Part shown: in pieces, positions 18,101-28,012 of the stretch
Position numbering within the stretch: the stretch's first letter is position 1
How the letters are laid out: every line of letters starts with the position of its first letter
Source: Paraburkholderia sacchari
Lineage (GTDB): Bacteria; Pseudomonadota; Gammaproteobacteria; Burkholderiales; Burkholderiaceae
DNA length: 64,000 nucleotides
Reading direction: 5' to 3'
NCBI RefSeq assembly: GCF_000785435.2
Contig: NZ_JTDB02000006.1
Coordinates: 124,001-188,000, forward strand
Made by a program: the position numbers and the translations under genes
Notes under the pieces: generated by a model
The model's input: only the letters and a program-made list of their open reading frames with translations
The model's database searches: none
Told to the model about the DNA's origin: nothing

Positions 18101-18520
18101 TCAACGACAATGTAGAGGGTGCGCGCAGCGCGAAAAAGAGCCCGCCGCCGAATGGAGTGGCCGCATTTGCCGAACAATGCGCGCACGATGCCGAAGATGC
18201 GCGTACTCAGTCTTCGTGCGGGCTTCCCTCGATCGGGCACTCCGCCCTATCGGATTACGCGACATTGCGACGGCGATCGGCGCTAGTAGCGCCATATCGG
18301 GACATTTCCTGAAGAGATCTCGAACTGGCCGCGATCCAGCATAGTGCTCTGGATTGCCGCGCGTGCCGACACGTTCGTTCAGCCACTTCGCCGTCGCATT
18401 TTCTGCAGAATTCGGCGCCCTACCGAAAAAGTCATGCAGCCACGCCGGTCTGCAGCGCATGTCGATGACACGGTGGTCCCAGTGTGACGTCTTCGATGTC
18501 GAATCAATCTGCTCGCTCAT
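18101..18520 (-). pseudogene. amidohydrolase-family N-terminal fragment
   Basis: The ATG at 18520 overlaps the ssuD stop, so this was the next gene of the operon. The first 65 or so residues (VIDMRCRPAWLHDFFG, TAKWLNERVGTRG) resemble the N-terminus of metal-dependent amidohydrolases. After that the homologous sequence jumps frame (an EMSRYGATSA-like stretch appears in another frame near 18290) and then is lost. The rest of the barrel is missing. Confidence 0.55.
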
Positions 18521-19674
18521 TTCGCAACCTCCACAGGGGAGCCCATCTTGTCACTGCTAGCCAGGGTGCTGGCGTCGAAAGGTCCGCCGGTAAACTGACC
18601 GCCGGTAGTCACCGGCTCTTTTCCGGGCAGCAGTGGGAATACCAGTTCCGCAAAGCGGATTGCCTCCTCGAGATGCGGATATCCCGACAGCACAAACCGG
18701 TCGACGCCAAGGTCCACATATTCCTTGAGGCGTTGCGCCACGATATGGGGATCACCAACAAGCGCCGTACCGGCGCCGCCTCGCGCCAGCCCCACCCCGG
18801 CCCACAGGTTCGGACTGACCTCGAGCCGGTCGCGTCGCCCGTTATGCAGGGCCGCCATGCGCTGCTGTCCGACGGAATCCATGCTGGCGTAGCGTTCCTG
18901 GATGCGCGCGATAGTATCGTCATCGAGGTAACGGATCAGGTCATTGGCAGCCGCCCAGGCTTCCTCAGTCGTTTCACGCACGATCACATGCAACCGCACG
19001 CCAAAGCGCACCGTGCGCCCCAACGCCCGAGCACGCCGCCGCACATCGGCGATCTTTTCCGCCACGGCCGCTGGTGGTTCGCCCCACGTCAGATAGACAT
19101 CCACGTGCTCGGCGGCCAACGCGTGCGCGGCAGGCGAAGATCCGCCGAAGTACAGTGGGGGATGCGGCTGCTGTATGCCGGGAAAGAAGTTGCGAGCGTC
19201 GACCACCTTGTGATGCTTGCCTTCGAAATCGACACGCTCGCCGGCCAGCAGCTTGCGCCAGATCGACAAATACTCGGCAGCCGCCTCGTATCGTTCATCG
19301 TGGCTCAGGAACACGCCATCCGCAGCCAGTTCCGCTGCGTCACCGCCCGGCACCACATTGAGCAACAGACGTCCACGGCTGGCCGCATCGAGCGTGGCAG
19401 TCGCGCGTGCCGCCGCGGTCGGGCCGCCTAGTGAAGTCCGCAGCGCCACCAGAAACTTGAGTTGCCGGGTGATTGGCACCATGCTTGTGGCCACGACCCA
19501 GGGATCAAGACAGCCGCTCCCCGTCGGAATCAATACCCCGTCGTAACCGCGATTGTCGACGGCCACGGCGATCTCCCCCAGATAGTCCATGCTCGGCGGC
19601 CTTCCGAAATCGGAAGTGCCAAGATAGCGCGTGTCGCCGGAGGTCGGCAAAAACCAGAAAATTTCCAAACTCAT
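18517..19674 (-). CDS. ssuD: FMNH2-dependent alkanesulfonate monooxygenase (LLM class)
   Basis: A 385-aa luciferase-like monooxygenase, the usual SsuD length. It opens MSLEIFWFLPTSGDTRYLG and has the SsuD motifs GVLIPTGSGCLDPWV, RLLLNVVPGGDAAE, FFPGIQQPHPPLYFGGSS and a C-terminal SGYPHLEEAIRFAELVFPLL. It releases sulfite from alkanesulfonates using FMNH2 from a partner reductase, here probably the gene at 21979. The start at 19674 overlaps the stop of the sigma-54 activator by 4 nt. An upstream extension of the frame has no homology. Confidence 0.93.
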   Translation of the reverse strand: MSLEIFWFLPTSGDTRYLGTSDFGRPPSMDYLGEIAVAVDNRGYDGVLIPTGSGCLDPWVVATSMVPITRQLKFLVALRTSLGGPTAAARATATLDAASRGRLLLNVVPGGDAAELAADGVFLSHDERYEAAAEYLSIWRKLLAGERVDFEGKHHKVVDARNFFPGIQQPHPPLYFGGSSPAAHALAAEHVDVYLTWGEPPAAVAEKIADVRRRARALGRTVRFGVRLHVIVRETTEEAWAAANDLIRYLDDDTIARIQERYASMDSVGQQRMAALHNGRRDRLEVSPNLWAGVGLARGGAGTALVGDPHIVAQRLKEYVDLGVDRFVLSGYPHLEEAIRFAELVFPLLPGKEPVTTGGQFTGGPFDASTLASSDKMGSPVEVAK

Positions 19675-20777
19675 GCTGAATCCTCTTTCATAGCCGGTGT
19701 GTCGGCGGCCGCTCTGCGGCGCGGTGTACCGATGCCTCTTGCCCGCATCAGCCGGGCCCGCACAATATTCCGGCTGATTCCGAGCACGCGCGCGGATTCG
19801 CTCTGGCTCTGGCCGCAATACTCGAATACCTCGTCGAAAATGCTGTCCTCGATTAATTGATGCAGATGATCCGGCTTCTCTTCGCACAGCCGCCGCACGG
19901 CAAGCCGCAAAGCCTCCTGCCCTGAGGCCGGTATGGCGTCAGCACGCCGCTCCACGCGCAGACAAGTCTGGCGCGCGGGAAAGCGCAGATCAGTCGTATC
20001 AATCTCGCCCCCGTCCGACATCAGCAACGTGCGGTGCACGACGTTCTCAAGTTCGCGCACGTTGCCGTGCCATGGATACGCCTCGATCGCTCGCTCGGCC
20101 TCTGGCGTCAGCGACGCGCCGCTGTAGTTAAGCTGCCGGCTGTATTCCTTGATGAAATAACGCGCGAGCGGCACGATATCTCCCGGCCGTTCACTCAGCG
20201 GCAGCATCTCCAGGTTGACGACGTTAAGGTGGTAATACAGATCCGTGCGGAACTGCCCCGTGGTCATCCGCTCGGCAAACCGGCCGGTGGTCGACGCCAG
20301 GATCCGTACATCCACTGCAATCCCCTGCTGACCGCCCAGACGGATCACTTCCCGGCCCTTGAGGGCCCGCAGCAGCCTGGTCTGGACGAGTGGCGGCAAA
20401 TCGTCAATCTCGTCGAGAAACAGCGTGCCGCCGTTGGCCTGCTCGAGACGTCCGATCTGGCTGCCAAAGGCGCCGGCGAACGCGCCGCTCTCGTGGCCGA
20501 ACAGTTCGACTTCTACCTGCGCCCCGGAAAACGCCCCGCAGCTCACCGTCAGGAACGGCGCATGACGGCGCAGGCTGTGGCTGTGGATATAACGCGCGAC
20601 CAATTCCTTACCAGTGCCCGCCTCACCGCTGATCAGTACGCTCGCATCGCTGGGCGCGACCTGCTCGATTTCGGCAAGCAGCGCCCTGGAGCGGGGATCC
20701 TCGAAGATCCAGTCCTCCGGTACCGCATTCGTTTCGGCCGCCCCTGGCCAACGCGACAGGACTTGCATGGCAAACAC
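19671..20777 (-). CDS. sigma-54-dependent activator, SfnR-like, with GAFAGA loop
   Basis: A 368-aa enhancer-binding protein with no N-terminal sensory domain, like SfnR. The AAA+ domain has Walker A GEAGTGKE (about 51-58), Walker B GGTLFLDEID (about 116-125), and a Fis-type HTH at the C-terminus (ESARVLGISRNIVRARLMR). The sigma-54-contacting loop reads GAFAGA (98-103) instead of GAFTGA, so the key Thr is Ala. That could reduce or abolish activation. GTG at 20777 directly follows the upstream stop; ATG at 20768 is an alternative. Confidence 0.87.
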   Translation of the reverse strand: MFAMQVLSRWPGAAETNAVPEDWIFEDPRSRALLAEIEQVAPSDASVLISGEAGTGKELVARYIHSHSLRRHAPFLTVSCGAFSGAQVEVELFGHESGAFAGAFGSQIGRLEQANGGTLFLDEIDDLPPLVQTRLLRALKGREVIRLGGQQGIAVDVRILASTTGRFAERMTTGQFRTDLYYHLNVVNLEMLPLSERPGDIVPLARYFIKEYSRQLNYSGASLTPEAERAIEAYPWHGNVRELENVVHRTLLMSDGGEIDTTDLRFPARQTCLRVERRADAIPASGQEALRLAVRRLCEEKPDHLHQLIEDSIFDEVFEYCGQSQSESARVLGISRNIVRARLMRARGIGTPRRRAAADTPAMKEDSA

Positions 20778-21962
20778 TCACGAATAGAACGAGGGTTCAG
20801 GGAATTCGTCGTTGACCGCCCAATCTCCCAGTTCCTGCAGTTTGTAGTCGACCGGATCGTGCAGCGTCTGCGTACGCAGGTTGCGCCAGAAGCGGTCGAG
20901 CCGCAATGCGCCATGCGTGGAGCGCGCGCCTGCCACATCGAACAACCGGCTGCTGAGATCGAGCCCGTTACGCGTCGCAGCCACTTTGGCTGTGGCGACC
21001 GCTACCGCCACGCGGCCGCGCCCCGCCTCGTCAAGTGCCTCGCCGCGTGCCCAGGCGTCGTCAAAGCGACGCACTGCTTGTTGGAGCAGCAGCCGAACGG
21101 ATTCCAGACCCACCCAGAACTCGCCGTAATGGCGCAACGTATGGGGATCCTTGCTAGCCTGTTTCACCGGCGACTTGAACCAGGGGCGGGATTCGTTCAG
21201 CGTGTAGTGCTTCGCCTCCTCGAATGCCCCCTCGGCGATGCCGAGGAACATATGGACGAAGATCAACTGGGCGAGCAAAGGACGCAGGCACGCAAACGGT
21301 GTACTGAGCGGTCCGGGGTCGAGCAGCAACTCACTCTCCTCCACGCGTACCTTCTCGAACAGCGCGCTGCCGCTGTCCGTCTGGCGCTGACCGAAGCAAT
21401 TCCAGTCGTGGTATAGCGTGATGCCGGTACGCGAGGTCGGTATCGCGCCGATCAGTAATCTGCCGCTTTGCACATGCAGGCCCGACGCCACCAGCATTTC
21501 CGAATCCAGCGCGCCCGAGCAGAAGCTCTTCTTCCCCGAAAATTCATACCAGTTGCCGAACTGCTGGACCACAGTCCGCGTATCGAGAGGATTGAGCGCG
21601 TTGCCCCAGAACCAGTTTTTCTGCGCGCTTTGTTCGAACCACGGCTCCCACTGGTCTGGACGACCAAACTGGCGAACAGTCGCTAACAACAGATGATGAA
21701 AGCCAAACACATGCGCGATCGAGCTGTCGGCCCGAGCAAACGAGCGAACCACATCTAGCGTGGTTTCCCAGTTCGCGCCTTGTCCGCCGTACTGTCGCGG
21801 AATCGACAGCGCGAGCAGGCCGCTAACGCGGATTGCGTCGCGTTCGGCCTTTGGCGTGCCGCCCCTTTGATCGCGTTCGATGGCGCTTGATGCGAATCCT
21901 TGCGTCAGCTCACGCACCAGTTCCGCATGTGAAGATGGCAAGAGTTCGATTTGTGCGGACAT
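20778..21962 (-). CDS. SfnB-type acyl-CoA dehydrogenase-like flavoprotein
   Basis: A 394-aa member of the acyl-CoA dehydrogenase superfamily close to SfnB/DszC-like sulfur-acquisition oxidases. Motifs: VSGLLALSIPRQYGGQG, WFWGNALNPLD, FSGKKSFCSGALDSE, CFGQRQTDSGS and the C-terminal LDRFWRNLRTQTLHDPVDYK. Such enzymes are thought to work with a flavin reductase in organosulfur oxidation; the reaction of SfnB itself is not well defined. I start at ATG 21962; the longer frame adds 18 poorly conserved residues. It shares an operon with the FMN reductase (16 nt upstream) and activator. Confidence 0.88.
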   Translation of the reverse strand: MSAQIELLPSSHAELVRELTQGFASSAIERDQRGGTPKAERDAIRVSGLLALSIPRQYGGQGANWETTLDVVRSFARADSSIAHVFGFHHLLLATVRQFGRPDQWEPWFEQSAQKNWFWGNALNPLDTRTVVQQFGNWYEFSGKKSFCSGALDSEMLVASGLHVQSGRLLIGAIPTSRTGITLYHDWNCFGQRQTDSGSALFEKVRVEESELLLDPGPLSTPFACLRPLLAQLIFVHMFLGIAEGAFEEAKHYTLNESRPWFKSPVKQASKDPHTLRHYGEFWVGLESVRLLLQQAVRRFDDAWARGEALDEAGRGRVAVAVATAKVAATRNGLDLSSRLFDVAGARSTHGALRLDRFWRNLRTQTLHDPVDYKLQELGDWAVNDEFPEPSFYS

Positions 21963-21978
21963 GATTGATCCTCGGATA

Positions 21979-22560
21979 TCAGGCGGCGAGCGTCTCAGCC
22001 GAGCGGAAACGGGCATCCGGGAACAGGCCGTTGAGCACCGGCAGAGCTTGATCGATGACCAGTTCGATCCGTGACTTCAGTGCGGAATCCGTGATGTCGT
22101 AATCCGTGAAATCGTCGGGCGTGGCGTAGACGCCCGTTGGCAGAACCAGTGACTGAAAGAAACTGAACAGGGGCCGCAGTTGATGATCGACCACCAATGC
22201 ATGCCGCTGGCTCCCGCCGGTTGCCGCAATCAACACAGGTTTGCCCGCGAGCGCATCAATGCCGATCAGGTCGAACAGGTGCTTGAACAGCCCGGGGAGC
22301 GAACCACGGTACACCGGAGCGCCGGCTAGCAGGATGTCGGCCTGCTCGATCGCACGCAGCTCATCCTCAACATGACCAGGGAGGCGCTCGCGCGACAACA
22401 CGGTGCCGATATCCGCAGCGATGTCGGCCAGCGCGACCACCCTCGTGCGAACCGGTAGCACTCGCTCTAGCGCCGCGGAAAGTGCGTTCAACAGGACATC
22501 GGTCCGCGAGGGACGAAAGGGACTGCCGCTGACGACAACCAGATTGATAACAGACGACAT
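21979..22560 (-). CDS. msuE: NAD(P)H-dependent FMN reductase (MsuE/SsuE type)
   Basis: A 193-aa flavodoxin-like reductase: LVVVSGSPFRPSRT binds flavin phosphate, and DILLAGAPVYRGSLPGLFKHLFDL and IAATGGSQRHALVVDHQLRPLFSFF are typical of SsuE/MsuE. It supplies FMNH2 to the two-component monooxygenases in this operon (SsuD and the SfnB-like protein). It is the first gene of the - strand operon 22560 to 18517; the start at 22560 is supported by the conserved N-terminus. A deleted paralogue lies at 29142. Confidence 0.9.
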   Translation of the reverse strand: MSSVINLVVVSGSPFRPSRTDVLLNALSAALERVLPVRTRVVALADIAADIGTVLSRERLPGHVEDELRAIEQADILLAGAPVYRGSLPGLFKHLFDLIGIDALAGKPVLIAATGGSQRHALVVDHQLRPLFSFFQSLVLPTGVYATPDDFTDYDITDSALKSRIELVIDQALPVLNGLFPDARFRSAETLAA

Positions 22561-22981
22561 GGAACAGGCACCCGATAAGTGAAGCCGCGCCCGGCACGCC
22601 CGATGATCCCGGCGGAGCTTGTCACGCGCGGTTGCTTCCCCGAGGCGGCCTGCGACGCAGGAGCGAAAGGATGTTGCTGGAGCAACACCGGCTGAATAAT
22701 CAGCAATCGCCAGATGTTTCGCAGTGTATGAAATGACCTCACGGCGCCCTACCAATTGTTTCCCGAATGTTTATGCGTTTTTCGAATTTGCCGCAAACCC
22801 TTGTTTTTGCTTTTTGTTTTTTATTCCCGGGATGTTTCGGCCGGAAGCCAGGGCAGATGCCTATGCTTCGCGTCTGCGTTACCAACAACATGCTGGCTAT
22901 AAGGTGTTGGCAGGGCAACAGCCGGCATCGGGGCGACAGCGGATGCGGCCTATGCGCCCCGCCGTCGCAACCACTCTCGCC
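22561..22981 (-). promoter_or_regulatory. intergenic region with a candidate activator-binding palindrome
   Basis: This 421-nt gap separates livF from the FMN reductase. A perfect 7-bp palindrome TGTTGCT-GG-AGCAACA lies at 22672-22687, about 112 nt upstream of the msuE start. Its core (GCT-GR-AGC) resembles GTGCT-GA-AGCAC at 29556-29567, so both may bind an SfnR-like activator. I could not find a convincing sigma-54 -24/-12 box here. Confidence 0.45.
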
Positions 22982-23779
<798 letters not shown>

Positions 23780-23780
23780 G

Positions 23781-25169
23781 TCAGAGGTCCTTGCTGCAAT
23801 CGCGCGGCGTAAGGCCCTTTTCCTTCGCGTATGACAGGGCCGACTTTTCGATGATCGGACGCAGCAGCGCGCGATCGGCCTGCACCCAGTTGCTGATCAC
23901 GTTCCACTTCTGGCCGTCCCATTGCTGGAAGCGCACGGCGCCGCCGCCTTCGTGGTCTGCGCAGGTCAGCTTGAGTGGCTGGACGAGGCCGAGTGCGCCG
24001 AGCTGCTTGAGGCGTGCATCGTCGAGATCCAGATGCTCGAAGCCCCAACGCACCTGTTCACCCGTCAGCGGCTTGTTGCCGAACTTGCGCTGGGCGACGC
24101 GCACCGCTTCGACGTTCAGGATGCCGTTCACCACGCCCAGGTTGTAATAGACCGTGCCAAAGCGCGCGGGGTCCTTGAGGTTGCCGTTACCCGGCTTGAC
24201 CACGTACTGGTTGATCGCCTGCAGCACCGGGTAGTCCGTGCCCGAGGGGTGCGTCGTGATCGAGATGAAGCCCTTGGCCGCGTCGCCCGCCGGACGCACG
24301 TCTTCCTCAGAGTTGCTCCAGATGTTGCCGATGATGTGGTCGACCGGATAGCCAACCTTCTGCGCGGTCTTGATCGCCACCGGGTTCATCACGCCCCAGC
24401 CGCGCAGAATCACCCAGTCGGGATTGATCTGGTGAATCTTCAGCCACTGCGAGCCCTGTTCGTTGCCGGGGTGCGGAACCTCGATCTGGGTCACGTCGAA
24501 ACCGTACTTCTTCGCGAGCAGGTCAACGACAGGAATCGTCTCGCGTCCGTACGGAGAACCGTGATACAGCACGACGATCTTCTTGCCCTTGAGTGCGGCC
24601 AGGCCGCCCGAGCGTTGCCCAATGTAGTTGACGATCGCCGAGACCTCGCTGTACGGATTCAGCTGCAGCGGGAACACATAGGGGAACACCGCCCCGTCGG
24701 TCGAATCGGTACGGCCGTGGTTGATCGTGATGAGCGGAATCTTGTCGGCCGTCGAACGGTCGAGCGTCGCGTAGGCGATGCCGACCGACAACGGGTTCGT
24801 GGCCGCCGTAGGTGCGCCGCCGGGACCGCCGCTCTTCAGGCGCTCATAGCACTCGACGCCCTTCTCCACGACGTATTCGGTCTCGCACTCCTTCCATACG
24901 AGCTTCACGCCGTTGACGCCGCCGTCGCGCGCGTTGATCAGCTGGAGATAGTCGATGAAGCCGCCGAAGAAGCCGCTGCCGCCAGCCGCATAAGGGCCGA
25001 CGCGGTAGCTTTGCAGCGGAAAATATTCCTCTCCGGCGGCATGCGCCTGAGGCAAGGCACTGACCGTCAGTGCAAGCGCGGCCACGAAAGCCGAGGACCA
25101 TTTTCCCCACTTCGTACGAAGTGCACGAGCGAGATCAACATCATTATTTTGCATAACAAAATATTCCAT
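23781..25169 (-). CDS. HAAT-type ABC transporter substrate-binding protein
   Basis: A 462-aa secreted binding protein, longer than standard LivK (about 370), with signal peptide (SSAFVAALALTVSALPQAHAAG). The family pattern appears in ECETEYVVEKGVECYERL, SVGIAYATLDRSTADKIP, VLYHGSPYGRETIPV and WVILRGWGVMNPVAIKTA. This long subgroup is often found in ABC systems for amides, aromatic or sulfur compounds rather than amino acids. Being in the sfnG operon, it may bind a sulfone or sulfonate, which is inference. ATG 25154 is an alternative start. Confidence 0.88.
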   Translation of the reverse strand: MEYFVMQNNDVDLARALRTKWGKWSSAFVAALALTVSALPQAHAAGEEYFPLQSYRVGPYAAGGSGFFGGFIDYLQLINARDGGVNGVKLVWKECETEYVVEKGVECYERLKSGGPGGAPTAATNPLSVGIAYATLDRSTADKIPLITINHGRTDSTDGAVFPYVFPLQLNPYSEVSAIVNYIGQRSGGLAALKGKKIVVLYHGSPYGRETIPVVDLLAKKYGFDVTQIEVPHPGNEQGSQWLKIHQINPDWVILRGWGVMNPVAIKTAQKVGYPVDHIIGNIWSNSEEDVRPAGDAAKGFISITTHPSGTDYPVLQAINQYVVKPGNGNLKDPARFGTVYYNLGVVNGILNVEAVRVAQRKFGNKPLTGEQVRWGFEHLDLDDARLKQLGALGLVQPLKLTCADHEGGGAVRFQQWDGQKWNVISNWVQADRALLRPIIEKSALSYAKEKGLTPRDCSKDL

Positions 25170-25208
25170 GAATTATAAAAGCACCAAAGAAACAGAAAAA
25201 CGAACAGA

Positions 25209-26243
25209 TCAGGATTGCTTCGTCCGGCGTTGACGAGCGATCAGCACGAGTCGCGCGAGGCCTTCGGGTTCCTTGATCAGAAAGACGATGATCAGCGTGC
25301 CGAAGACGATCTTCTGCAGGTTCTGCATCTGGTCCGCGCCCATGCCCACCTGCGCCAGCGCACCCGCCGCGTTCGACAACAGGATCGGCAGCAGCACGAT
25401 GAAGGCCGCGCCCAGCAAGTTGCCCGAGATACTGCCCATGCCGCCGATGATGATGATGAAGAGCACCTGAAACGAGACGTTCAAGTTGAAGCCATCGGGT
25501 TCGATCGTGCCGAGATAGGCGAAAGCCCACAGCGCGCCCGAGATACCGAGCACGAAGGAGCTCAGCGCGAAGGCCAGCAGCTTGCTGCGCCCCACCGGAA
25601 TGCCGATAACGCGCGCGGCGGCCTCCATGTCGCGCACGGCCATCCAGCGCCGGCCCAGTTCGCTGCGCACGAGGCTCGCGCCGAATGCGAACAGCACGGT
25701 TGCAACACCGAGCACGAACAGGTAGCGCGACACCGGCGTGTCAATGCGCCAGTGGCCGATCGCGAGTTGCGGCGCGCTCAGCACGCCCGAGGTGTCGTAG
25801 TTCGAGAACCAGCCCACCCGCGTAAACAGCCAGACCACGAAGAACTGTGCAGCGAGCGTCGAGACGATCAGATAGAAGCCCTTGATACGCAGGCTCGGCA
25901 GGCCGAACAACACGCCGGCCCCGGCGCTGATCAAGCCGCCGAGAAGCAGGTCGACCGGCAGCGGCAGCGCGGGTACGCGCACGAGCAGGTTATAAGTCGC
26001 ATAGGCGCCGATCGACATGAACGCGGCCGAGCCGAGCGACAACTGCCCCGCATAGCCGGTCAGGAAATTCAGGCCGAGTCCGGCGACGGACAGGATCAGG
26101 AACGGCACGAGGATCGCGTTCAGCCAGTAGTCGTTCGCCACAAGCGGCACGCACGCGAACGCGACGAGCGCGGCCGCAAGCGGCGCGGCCAGCTGGCGGA
26201 GGTTCAGGCGGCGCGGTTCGGCAAGGGTACGGGTCAATTCCAT
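25209..26243 (-). CDS. livM: HAAT-type ABC transporter permease (LivM)
   Basis: A 344-aa inner-membrane permease. Hydrophobic segments throughout, with LNFLTGYAGQLSLGSAAFMSIGAYATYN as the family signature and the cytoplasmic coupling loop around RSELGRRWMAVRDMEAAARVIGI. I start at ATG 26243 (MELTRT...), 10 nt after the LivH stop; the longer frame adds unrelated residues overlapping livH. Confidence 0.91.
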   Translation of the reverse strand: MELTRTLAEPRRLNLRQLAAPLAAALVAFACVPLVANDYWLNAILVPFLILSVAGLGLNFLTGYAGQLSLGSAAFMSIGAYATYNLLVRVPALPLPVDLLLGGLISAGAGVLFGLPSLRIKGFYLIVSTLAAQFFVVWLFTRVGWFSNYDTSGVLSAPQLAIGHWRIDTPVSRYLFVLGVATVLFAFGASLVRSELGRRWMAVRDMEAAARVIGIPVGRSKLLAFALSSFVLGISGALWAFAYLGTIEPDGFNLNVSFQVLFIIIIGGMGSISGNLLGAAFIVLLPILLSNAAGALAQVGMGADQMQNLQKIVFGTLIIVFLIKEPEGLARLVLIARQRRTKQS

Positions 26244-26253
26244 CAGTGTTTCC

Positions 26254-27135
26254 TCAAACGCGCTCGACCGACGCCTCGCCGAACAGGCCGGACGGGCGCA
26301 CGAGCAGGAATAGCATCGCAAGCAGATAGGGGAACCAGTTCTCGATCCCGTCGCCGATCACCGTTCCGCCATAGACCTCGGCCAGCTTTTCCGTTGCACC
26401 GACCAGCAGGCCACCAGCAATTGCGCCGCCGATCGACGAGAAGCCGCCGATGATCAGCACCGGCAACGCCTTGAGCACGACAAGCGAGAGCGAAAATTGC
26501 ACGCCGAGGCGCGCGCCCCAGAGCAGACCCGCGACCAGGCTGACGAAGCCCGCCAGCGCCCAGACGATCGCCCAGATGCGCGGCAGCCGCACGCCGACCG
26601 CGAACGCGGCAAGCGGATCGTCGGCCACGGCACGCAGCGAGAGGCCGAAGCGCGAGCGCCTGGCAAGCTGCGAGAGCACGAGCACCAGCACGCCCGCGGT
26701 CGCCGCCGCGAACAGGTCGAAGCGGCTGACCATCACACCGGCCAGGTGCAGCGGCCGGTCGTCGATGCCGAGATCGAGCCCGTGCACCTGCGCGCCCCAG
26801 AAGAGCTGCGCCGCGCCTTCGAGAATCAGGCTCAGGCCGAGGGTGGCCATGAACAGCACGATCGGCGCCCGATTGACGAGCGGGCGCAGCACGAAGCGGC
26901 CCGTCGCGATAGCGATCAGCACGAGCGCGGCCAGCGTCGCGCCGAACGAAAGCCACGGGTTCCAGCCGCGCTCGACGAGGCTGACGTAGGTCAGCGCACC
27001 GAACAGCACGAGCGAGCCCTGCGCGAAGTTGAAAATGCCCGACGCCTTATAGATCAGCACGAAGCCGATCGCGACCAGCGAATACATCACGCCGGCGAGC
27101 AGCCCGCCCACCAGCACCTCGATAAAGAATCCCAT
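26254..27135 (-). CDS. livH: HAAT-type ABC transporter permease (LivH)
   Basis: A 293-aa permease with eight or so hydrophobic segments. The N-terminal FFIEVLVGGLLAGVMYSLVA and FNFAQGSLVLFGAL are LivH hallmarks, and RFGLSLRAVADDPLAAFAVGV is the ATPase-coupling loop. It pairs with LivM in the sfnG operon, 12 nt after livG. Confidence 0.92.
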   Translation of the reverse strand: MGFFIEVLVGGLLAGVMYSLVAIGFVLIYKASGIFNFAQGSLVLFGALTYVSLVERGWNPWLSFGATLAALVLIAIATGRFVLRPLVNRAPIVLFMATLGLSLILEGAAQLFWGAQVHGLDLGIDDRPLHLAGVMVSRFDLFAAATAGVLVLVLSQLARRSRFGLSLRAVADDPLAAFAVGVRLPRIWAIVWALAGFVSLVAGLLWGARLGVQFSLSLVVLKALPVLIIGGFSSIGGAIAGGLLVGATEKLAEVYGGTVIGDGIENWFPYLLAMLFLLVRPSGLFGEASVERV

Positions 27136-27147
27136 GTTCGCGCTCCT

Positions 27148-27927
27148 TCAGTGACGTGTGCCGAGATAGGCAGCCAGCACGTCCGGATTCGTGCGCACTT
27201 CGTCGGGCCTGCCATCGGCGATTTTCTTGCCGTAATCGAGCACCACCACGTGATCGGACAGACCCATCACCACGCCGATGTCGTGCTCGATCAGCACGAC
27301 TGTGACGCCGAGATGCGCGTTGGCGTCCAGCACGTACCCGGCCATCGCGTGCTTCTCCTCGGCGTTCATGCCGGCCATGGGCTCGTCGAGCAGCAGCAGG
27401 CGCGGTTCCGCGGCCAGCGCGCGCGCCAGCTCGACCCGCTTCTGCAACCCGTAGGACAAGGTGCCCACTACGCTGTCGCGCCACGGCTGCAAATCCAGCG
27501 CTTCAATCACGCGTTGCGCCCGCTCACGCTGTTCGGCTTCGTCGCGTGCAGCCCGGCCCACGTGCAGCGTCTGCTCGAGCCAGGTACTGCGACGATGCAA
27601 GTTGCGACCGGTCAGAACGTTCTCGAACACGCTCATGCGGCGGAACAGCGCCAGGTTCTGGAAGGTGCGCCCGATACCGCGATGCGCAGCGTCGTGCGCG
27701 TCCATGCGCCGGTAGGCATGGCCATCGAAGCGCAGCGTGCCGTGCTGCGGACGATATACGCCATTGATCACGTTCAGCAGCGAACTCTTGCCCGCGCCAT
27801 TCGGGCCGATCAGCGCGCAAATCTCGCCCGCGGCGACTTCGAAACTGATATCGGTAATGGCCTTGACGCCCCCGAACGACACGGAAATGCCGTCGAGCGC
27901 GAGCAGGGCCGTCGAGGCTTGCGTCAT
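27148..27927 (-). CDS. livG: branched-chain amino acid/amide-type ABC transporter ATP-binding protein
   Basis: A 259-aa LivG-type ATPase: Walker A GPNGAGKSSL, LivG-specific HRGIGRTFQNLALFRRMSV, Walker B LLLLDEPMAGMNAEEK, and DHVVVLDYGKKIADG. The signature motif reads LSYGLQKRVELAR. It lies 85 nt downstream of sfnG on the same strand with no terminator between, so it belongs to the sulfone operon. Confidence 0.92.
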   Translation of the reverse strand: MTQASTALLALDGISVSFGGVKAITDISFEVAAGEICALIGPNGAGKSSLLNVINGVYRPQHGTLRFDGHAYRRMDAHDAAHRGIGRTFQNLALFRRMSVFENVLTGRNLHRRSTWLEQTLHVGRAARDEAEQRERAQRVIEALDLQPWRDSVVGTLSYGLQKRVELARALAAEPRLLLLDEPMAGMNAEEKHAMAGYVLDANAHLGVTVVLIEHDIGVVMGLSDHVVVLDYGKKIADGRPDEVRTNPDVLAAYLGTRH

Positions 27928-28012
27928 GCTGATTCACCTTTGGGGTGCCGTTGTGGTTTTCCATGCGGCCGGGTCTGCTCGCGCGCCCGGCCGCGCTCCG
28001 CCGCCGCTTGCG

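Noticed and set aside
22595..22610. GG-N10-GC spacing in GC-rich sequence upstream of the FMN reductase gene
   Set aside because: Spacing fits but the flanking bases do not match TGGCAC or TTGC; in such GC-rich DNA the match is expected by chance.
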